Assembly: GCA_013694945.1 (NCBI GenBank)
Contig: JACDBM010000317.1
Span: 1-9,546 of the forward strand
DNA from: Chthoniobacterales bacterium
Lineage (GTDB): Bacteria; Verrucomicrobiota; Verrucomicrobiia; Chthoniobacterales; UBA10450
DNA length: 9,546 nt
Direction of reading: 5' to 3'
Shown here one piece after another: positions 5,306 through 9,546 of the stretch. The stretch's first letter is position 1. Every line of letters starts with the position of its first letter. The notes under the pieces are model-generated. The model was not told the DNA's origin. It was given only the letters and a program-made list of their open reading frames with translations, and did no database searches. Made by a program: the position numbers and the translations under genes.

Positions 5306-7486
5306 TCAGTTCTTCTCTTCAGCCTTCGCTGCCGCCGCAACCGGAACGGCTTTCGCGGCATCATTCGCCAGTCCGAACGCCGCCAGGCCGAAGGTGTACT
5401 CGAAGGCAACTTCACGCAGCCGATCAAACCGGCCGGAGGCGCCACCATGGCCCGCGTCGAGATTGATGCGGAAAAGCAGGGGATTATTATCCGTTTTTGT
5501 CGCGCGGAGTTTGGCGGCGAATTTCGCCGGCTCCCAAAACGGCACCTGGCTGTCGTTCAGCGAAGTAAAGAGGAAGATGGCCGGATACTCTTGGGCCGCG
5601 ACGTTATCGTAAGGGCTGTACGTCTTCATGTAGTCGTACTCTGCTTTGTTCTTCGGGTTGCCCCACTCGATGTATTCGCCGGTCGTAAGGGGAAGCGAAG
5701 CGTCTGACATGGTGTTGATCACATCCACGAACGGCACATTGAGAATCGCGACCTTCGCCAAGCCGGGCCGCAGATTGATCGTCGCGCCAATGAGCAACCC
5801 GCCCGCGCTGCCGCCCTGGATCGCCAACCGTTCGTGCGTGCCGTATTTCTTCTCCACGAGAAAATCGGCGCAGGCGATGAAATCTGTGAAAGTGTTCATC
5901 TTCGACATCATCCGACCGTCTTCGTGCCACGCCTGGCCGAGTTCACCGCCGCCGCGGACGTGTGCGATCGCGTAAATGACGCCGCGATCGAGGAGCGAGA
6001 TGCGATTCGACGAAAACGACGGATCGATGGAAATGCCGTACGATCCGTAGCCCTGCAGCCAGCAAACGGCGCTTCCATTCACCGGCACATCCTTCCGGCG
6101 GACAATGTCGAGTGGCACCTCTTTCCCATCCTTCGCGGTGGCGCGAACGCGTTCCACCAGGTAACGCGTGGGATCGTAATCGCCGAGTACTTCTACTTGC
6201 TTGAGCAGCTTCTTACTGTCCGTCGCGATGTCATACTCGTAAACGCTCGGTGGCGTGACGGGAGACTCATACTTGAAGCGGAATGTGCCAGTGCTGAACT
6301 CGACGTTGAACTCGGACCCGGCGAGGTACGCCGGCTCGGGCAAATCGATGCGCTGCGACTTCTTGTTCTGGAAATCCGTGATGCGGAATCCGATCAAGCC
6401 TTCCGCGCGCTCCACCACGACGGCATGGTCTGCGAACGGTTCGAAGTCTTCGATCGTCACGCCAGGCTGGGCGGGGACGAGCTCCTTCCAATGCTCGACA
6501 CCGGGTCTCGCGCTGGGTGCCGTGACCACGCGGAACTCCTTCGCTCCATCATTGGTTCGAATGTAGAAAATGCCGTCGCGGTGTTCTGGATAGTATTCGA
6601 TTTCATTGCGGCGCGGTGCGAGCACCTGCCACTCGTCTTTGGGTTTGGCCGCAGGCAAGAAACGGAACTCCGTCGTTCTGCTGCTGCCGATCCCGAGAAA
6701 AGCGATTTTGCCGTCCCGCGAGCGATCCACGGCCAAATCAAACAACTCATCGTGCTCCTCGTAGAGTAAGGTCGGTTCACGCTCACCCTGGGTGTAGCGC
6801 CAGAGGCGATTATTCCGTTTGGCTTCGTTCTCTGTGACGAAGAAAATTGTCTTGTTGTCAGCTGCCCAGGCCAGATCGGCGACTTTGCCGAGGGGCGTTT
6901 TCACCTCTTCCCCCGTCGCCAGATTCTTCAGGTGGAAATCGTAGTCGCGATGTCCATTCACATCCGTGGAGTAGGCGAGGAGGGTATTGTCGTCGCTGTA
7001 CTCAAACGAGTTTACCGCCATGAACTTCTGCCCTTTCGCGAGCTCGTTTACGTCCAGGATCACTTCTTCCGGCGCAGCGAAGTCGGCCTTCTTGCGGCAA
7101 TAGATCGGATACTGCTTTCCTTCTTCTGTGCGTTGATAGAGCCAATACCCGCGCTGCGGATATGGCGCAGAAACGTCGGTCTGTTTGATCCGCCCGAGCA
7201 TTTCGCGATACAAAGAATCTTCGAACGCCTGAAAGGGAGCCATCACCGCCGCGGTATAGGCGTTCTCGGCCTTCAAATGCGCGAGCAATTCCGGGTTATC
7301 CTTTTCGCGCAACCAGAAATAGGGATCCTCCGTCTTGTCGCCATGCAATCCGACGATCTTTGGTTTCCGAGCGGCGACGGGTGGCTTGGCGGCGTTTGGA
7401 TCAAGGGAGGGCACCGTTTGGTCAGCAGCGAAAGAGGAGAAGGCTATCAAGGCGGTGATAGTAAGGACGAGGAAGCGCGGATTCAT
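5306..7486 (-). CDS. ptrB: Oligopeptidase B homologue (S9A family), with signal peptide
   Basis: Peptidases of the S9A family cut short peptides; oligopeptidase B prefers Lys or Arg. The protein has 726 residues, longer than the E. coli enzyme (686 as I recall) because of extensions at both ends. Residues 1-20 form a signal peptide (MNPRFLVLTITALIAFSSFA, then AD), so it should act outside the cytoplasm, unlike E. coli PtrB. The N-terminal segment DPYFWLREKDN (54-64) and a beta-propeller (about 110-440) precede the alpha/beta-hydrolase domain. The catalytic triad is S560 (GGSAGG), D645 (SLNDSQVPFWEP) and H680 (DAGHGGASGRF). GYGSYG (479-484) and HVRGGGELGQAWHEDGR (509-525) are also typical. The C-terminal tail is Ala-rich. 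The position matching E. coli Glu578, one of two Glu that select basic P1 residues, is I606; its partner is kept as E604. A GAGG lies 11 bases before the ATG. It is first in an operon with the reductase. Confidence 0.93.
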   Translation of the reverse strand: MNPRFLVLTITALIAFSSFAADQTVPSLDPNAAKPPVAARKPKIVGLHGDKTEDPYFWLREKDNPELLAHLKAENAYTAAVMAPFQAFEDSLYREMLGRIKQTDVSAPYPQRGYWLYQRTEEGKQYPIYCRKKADFAAPEEVILDVNELAKGQKFMAVNSFEYSDDNTLLAYSTDVNGHRDYDFHLKNLATGEEVKTPLGKVADLAWAADNKTIFFVTENEAKRNNRLWRYTQGEREPTLLYEEHDELFDLAVDRSRDGKIAFLGIGSSRTTEFRFLPAAKPKDEWQVLAPRRNEIEYYPEHRDGIFYIRTNDGAKEFRVVTAPSARPGVEHWKELVPAQPGVTIEDFEPFADHAVVVERAEGLIGFRITDFQNKKSQRIDLPEPAYLAGSEFNVEFSTGTFRFKYESPVTPPSVYEYDIATDSKKLLKQVEVLGDYDPTRYLVERVRATAKDGKEVPLDIVRRKDVPVNGSAVCWLQGYGSYGISIDPSFSSNRISLLDRGVIYAIAHVRGGGELGQAWHEDGRMMSKMNTFTDFIACADFLVEKKYGTHERLAIQGGSAGGLLIGATINLRPGLAKVAILNVPFVDVINTMSDASLPLTTGEYIEWGNPKNKAEYDYMKTYSPYDNVAAQEYPAIFLFTSLNDSQVPFWEPAKFAAKLRATKTDNNPLLFRINLDAGHGGASGRFDRLREVAFEYTFGLAAFGLANDAAKAVPVAAAAKAEEKN

Positions 7487-7602
7487 CGCAGAAAGATCCT
7501 CAACTGACTAGAGGTGCACGCGTTTGCAAAGCGGCGAATTGGTTTTGACCTGCACGCGTGCTAATTCCGCAGACCGACAAGTCTCGGTGGCTGAGTGTCC
7601 GT

Positions 7603-7616
7603 GCGTGATTTCACGC
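7603..7616. promoter_or_regulatory. Perfect inverted repeat, candidate operator for tgt
   Basis: GCGTGA TT TCACGC is a 6+2+6 perfect inverted repeat directly in front of the TACAAT box. It therefore occupies the -35/-10 spacer of the probable tgt promoter. A dimeric regulator bound there would block RNA polymerase. It is too short to be a convincing terminator and has no T-run after it. It does not resemble the preQ1 riboswitch, and in any case a riboswitch would have to lie downstream of the transcription start. Confidence 0.35.
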
Positions 7617-7622
7617 TACAAT
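7617..7622 (+). promoter_or_regulatory. Candidate -10 box (TACAAT) very close to the tgt start
   Basis: TACAAT matches TATAAT at five of six positions. Its end is only 8 bases before the ATG at 7631. Transcription would start at about 7629-7631, giving a leaderless or nearly leaderless mRNA. The -35 is poor (GTGTCC at 7595-7600, 16 bases upstream). Confidence 0.35.
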
Positions 7623-7627
7623 AGGAG
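7623..7627 (+). promoter_or_regulatory. AGGAG, possible ribosome binding site of tgt
   Basis: AGGAG is separated from the ATG by only three bases (CCG), shorter than the usual 5-9. If the TACAAT immediately before it is the real -10, this site would not be in the transcript. The two readings are alternatives. Confidence 0.4.
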
Positions 7628-7630
7628 CCG

Positions 7631-9546
7631 ATGAGTTCGTCACGATTGAACTTCCGCCTTGATGGACAAGCGACCGGCTCTCTCGCGCGCGCGGCGACCT
7701 TTCGCACGCTGCACAACGAGGTGCTTACGCCACTTTTCATGCCGGTCGGAACGCAGGCGACGGTGAAGGCGCAACTCACGCGCACGCTCGAAGAAGCCGG
7801 CTCGCAAATCGTTCTCGCAAACACCTATCACCTGCTGCTTCGACCGGGCGCGGAAGTCTTCCGGCGTCTCGGAGGAATCCATAAATTCATGAGCTGGGAA
7901 CGGTCGGTCCTAACAGATTCTGGTGGATTCCAAATCTTTTCCTTGCCGCATTCGCGTTCGCTGAGCGAAGCGGGCGCGGTCTTCCAGAGCTATCTCGACG
8001 GCACGACCATTCTGCTCAGCCCGGAACTCAGTATCGAGACGCAGAAGGCGATCAAGAGCGACATCATGATGGCGCTCGACCGCTGCATCGCTTCGACCGC
8101 GGATGGAGCGAGAGCGCTGGAAGCGATGAGGATCACGCATCGTTGGGCCGCACGCAGTCTCGCGGCGCGCGGCGACTCGCCCCAAGCGATGTTTGCCATT
8201 GTGCAGGGCGCGTTGTTTCCCGAGCTGCGGCGAGAAAGCGCAGCGCGCCTGGCTGAAATGCCCTTCGATGGCTTTGCGATCGGCGGGCTTGCCGTGGGCG
8301 AGGGGAAAAGCGAACGCGAGGAAGTTTGCGCATTCACCGCGGAGCTCCTGCCGCGGGACAAGCCGCGCTATCTCATGGGCGTGGGCACGCCGCTGGATAT
8401 GCTGGAGGCCGTTCATCGCGGCGTGGACATGTTCGATTGCATTATCCCGACGCAAGTGGCGCAGCGAGGGGCGGTTTTCACCTCGCGCGGTTATCTCCAG
8501 ATGAAGCGCGGAGTGTACAAGTTTTCCGACGAGCAGCTCGACCCGGAGTGCGAATGTCCAACCTGCGCCCGCTACTCGCGTGCTTATCTGCATCACCTCG
8601 CGAAAACCGGCGAGACGCTGGGTTGGCAGCTGCTCGGCAAGCACAACCTCCACTTTTATCATCAACTCATGAAGGAGATCCGCGCGAGCATTCTGTCGGA
8701 TCGTTTTCTGGAGTTGTATCATCGCAAGCGGGAGTTCCTTCACGAAACCGACATGGACAACCCGGTACGGGTGCAAAAGCCGAATCGAAAGCGCTCGCTC
8801 CGCCTCGGGCAGTACGAAGTGCACATCGCGCGCGAGGGATTTGCCAGCATCCGCCATCTCGCCTCAGGCGAGATTATGCATTCCCGCACCGAACCGATGG
8901 AGGAAGCGCGCCAGCTCTACGTCGAACAATCCCGTCTTGCCGAGCGCTTGGGGGAATCTGAGGAGCCGTTGGTCATCTGGGATGTCGGTCTGGGCGCGGC
9001 GGCAAATGCGATGGCCGCCATTCGCTGTTACGAGGAGCAGGCGCAAACAGGTCCGACCCGGCCGATGCGACTTGTCAGCTTCGAGAGCGATCTCGATTCG
9101 CTCCGGCTTGCCTTGCAGCGCACGGATTTGTTCCCGTATCTCCGCCATGCCGGACCGGCCGGAATTTTGAATCTGGGACATTGGCAATCAAAGCAGCATC
9201 CCGGGCTCAGTTGGTCGCTTCTCGCAGGCGATTTCTTCACCACGGTCCAACATGCGAAGCCGCAGCCCGACCTGATTTTCTACGACATGTTCTCCAGCAA
9301 AACGTGCCGCGACCAGTGGACGCTGGAGACATTTCGAAAGCTGTTCGCGGTTTGTCGCGGCCGCGCCGTCGAGCTGTTTACCTACACGTGCTCGACCTCA
9401 GCGCGAGTGGCATTGCTGGCCGCCGGTTTTCACGTTGCGCGCGGTCGCAACGCCGGTGAGAAGGAGGAAACAACGATCGCGTTCACGCCGGCGGCTTCCA
9501 TCGTTTCGCCGCGCAGCAATCTGCTCTCCACCGAATGGCTGGAGAA
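7631..9546 (+). CDS. tgt: tRNA-guanine transglycosylase fused to an MnmC2-like methyltransferase (3' end beyond window)
   Basis: One frame is open without a stop from the ATG at 7631 to the right edge, at least 638 codons; I checked every codon. Residues about 5-375 are a full Tgt, which swaps G34 of Asp, Asn, His and Tyr tRNAs for preQ1. TDSGGFQ carries D96 (acid/base), and MFDC carries the nucleophile D269. C307, C309, C312 and H338 match the zinc ligands, and GGLAVGE (218-224) is the bacterial preQ1-type pocket. The usual PTR-x-x-R loop reads PTQVAQRG (273-280). After a basic linker, residues about 390-638 resemble the MnmC methyltransferase domain (DUF752). MEEARQLYVEQS (423-434) aligns with its EESRxVF segment. 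WDVGLGAAANAM (450-461) is the SAM-binding motif, FESD (484-487) is the acidic turn, and DLIFYDMFSS with DQWT (547-564) is the DxFxP/NPxxWT region. LAAGFHVARGRNAGEKEE ends the visible match. Whether an MnmC1-type oxidase follows cannot be seen. Confidence 0.9.
   Translation, partial: MSSSRLNFRLDGQATGSLARAATFRTLHNEVLTPLFMPVGTQATVKAQLTRTLEEAGSQIVLANTYHLLLRPGAEVFRRLGGIHKFMSWERSVLTDSGGFQIFSLPHSRSLSEAGAVFQSYLDGTTILLSPELSIETQKAIKSDIMMALDRCIASTADGARALEAMRITHRWAARSLAARGDSPQAMFAIVQGALFPELRRESAARLAEMPFDGFAIGGLAVGEGKSEREEVCAFTAELLPRDKPRYLMGVGTPLDMLEAVHRGVDMFDCIIPTQVAQRGAVFTSRGYLQMKRGVYKFSDEQLDPECECPTCARYSRAYLHHLAKTGETLGWQLLGKHNLHFYHQLMKEIRASILSDRFLELYHRKREFLHETDMDNPVRVQKPNRKRSLRLGQYEVHIAREGFASIRHLASGEIMHSRTEPMEEARQLYVEQSRLAERLGESEEPLVIWDVGLGAAANAMAAIRCYEEQAQTGPTRPMRLVSFESDLDSLRLALQRTDLFPYLRHAGPAGILNLGHWQSKQHPGLSWSLLAGDFFTTVQHAKPQPDLIFYDMFSSKTCRDQWTLETFRKLFAVCRGRAVELFTYTCSTSARVALLAAGFHVARGRNAGEKEETTIAFTPAASIVSPRSNLLSTEWLE

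Larger units (their letters stand above)
7487..7630. promoter_or_regulatory. Divergent control region between ptrB and tgt
   Basis: This 144-base gap holds the start signals of two divergent genes. TGCACGCGT occurs twice in direct orientation, at 7515-7523 and 7551-7559 (36 bases apart). The second copy lies within a perfect 10-base palindrome GCACGCGTGC (7552-7561). TTGACC at 7545-7550 resembles a -35 box, but no good -10 lies at the correct distance. Closer to tgt are the palindrome at 7603-7616 and the -10 box at 7617-7622, listed separately. No clear minus-strand promoter for ptrB was found. Confidence 0.45.

Noticed and set aside
5834..6769. Plus-strand open frame (311 codons) opposite ptrB
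   Set aside because: Antisense shadow of the peptidase gene, with no domain or start signal.
8760..8830. Possible frameshift or gene boundary between the Tgt and methyltransferase halves
   Set aside because: I translated codon by codon from 7631 to 9544 and found no stop or change of frame. No separate start with a ribosome binding site precedes the second domain.
7910..8857. Long minus-strand open frame (315 codons) opposite tgt
   Set aside because: It lies entirely inside the Tgt and linker coding sequence. Its product is Arg/His/Ala-rich with no recognisable domain, as expected of an antisense frame in GC-rich DNA.
1..9546. CRISPR array, tRNA or rRNA gene, insertion sequence, defence cassette
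   Set aside because: I saw no regularly spaced repeats, no tRNA cloverleaf with CCA or T-loop, and no transposase or integrase motif. The genes are housekeeping or secretion genes.

Overview
This is a GC-rich, gene-dense bacterial window with seven recognisable genes, six complete and one running off the right edge. The proteins point to a Gram-negative bacterium with two membranes: type II secretion (T2SS) components and an exported serine peptidase. Several starts lack a Shine-Dalgarno sequence or have only a purine-rich AGAAGAAGA-like stretch. The overall impression is of Verrucomicrobiota or a similar soil lineage. That assignment is an inference from style and gene content, not proof.

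Layout. Positions 1-471 hold no confident gene, only a weak glycine-rich membrane-like frame leaving the left edge and some inverted repeats. Positions 472-3243 (minus strand) form a compact three-gene operon transcribed right to left: gspF (inner-membrane T2SS platform), an unrecognised exported protein, and gspG (major pseudopilin). Positions 3244-3400 are a divergent promoter region. rluD (23S rRNA pseudouridine synthase) follows on the plus strand at 3401-4306. It converges on a minus-strand pair at 4322-7486: a signal-peptide-bearing oligopeptidase B homologue (ptrB), whose stop codon directly abuts the start of a YajO-like aldo/keto reductase. A second divergent region, 7487-7630, carries palindromes and a good -10 box.

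The most interesting object is the last gene, 7631 to beyond 9546 (plus strand). It is one uninterrupted reading frame of at least 638 codons. It joins a complete tRNA-guanine transglycosylase (Tgt, queuosine pathway, acts on G34) to a C-terminal MnmC2-like SAM-dependent methyltransferase domain (the family that makes mnm5U34). Both parent families modify the wobble base of the anticodon but normally act on different tRNAs. The Tgt half keeps its catalytic aspartates, zinc ligands and preQ1-type pocket. However, both arginines of the usual PTR-x-x-R tRNA-contact loop are glutamines. This fusion is the best candidate for an undescribed system in the window.
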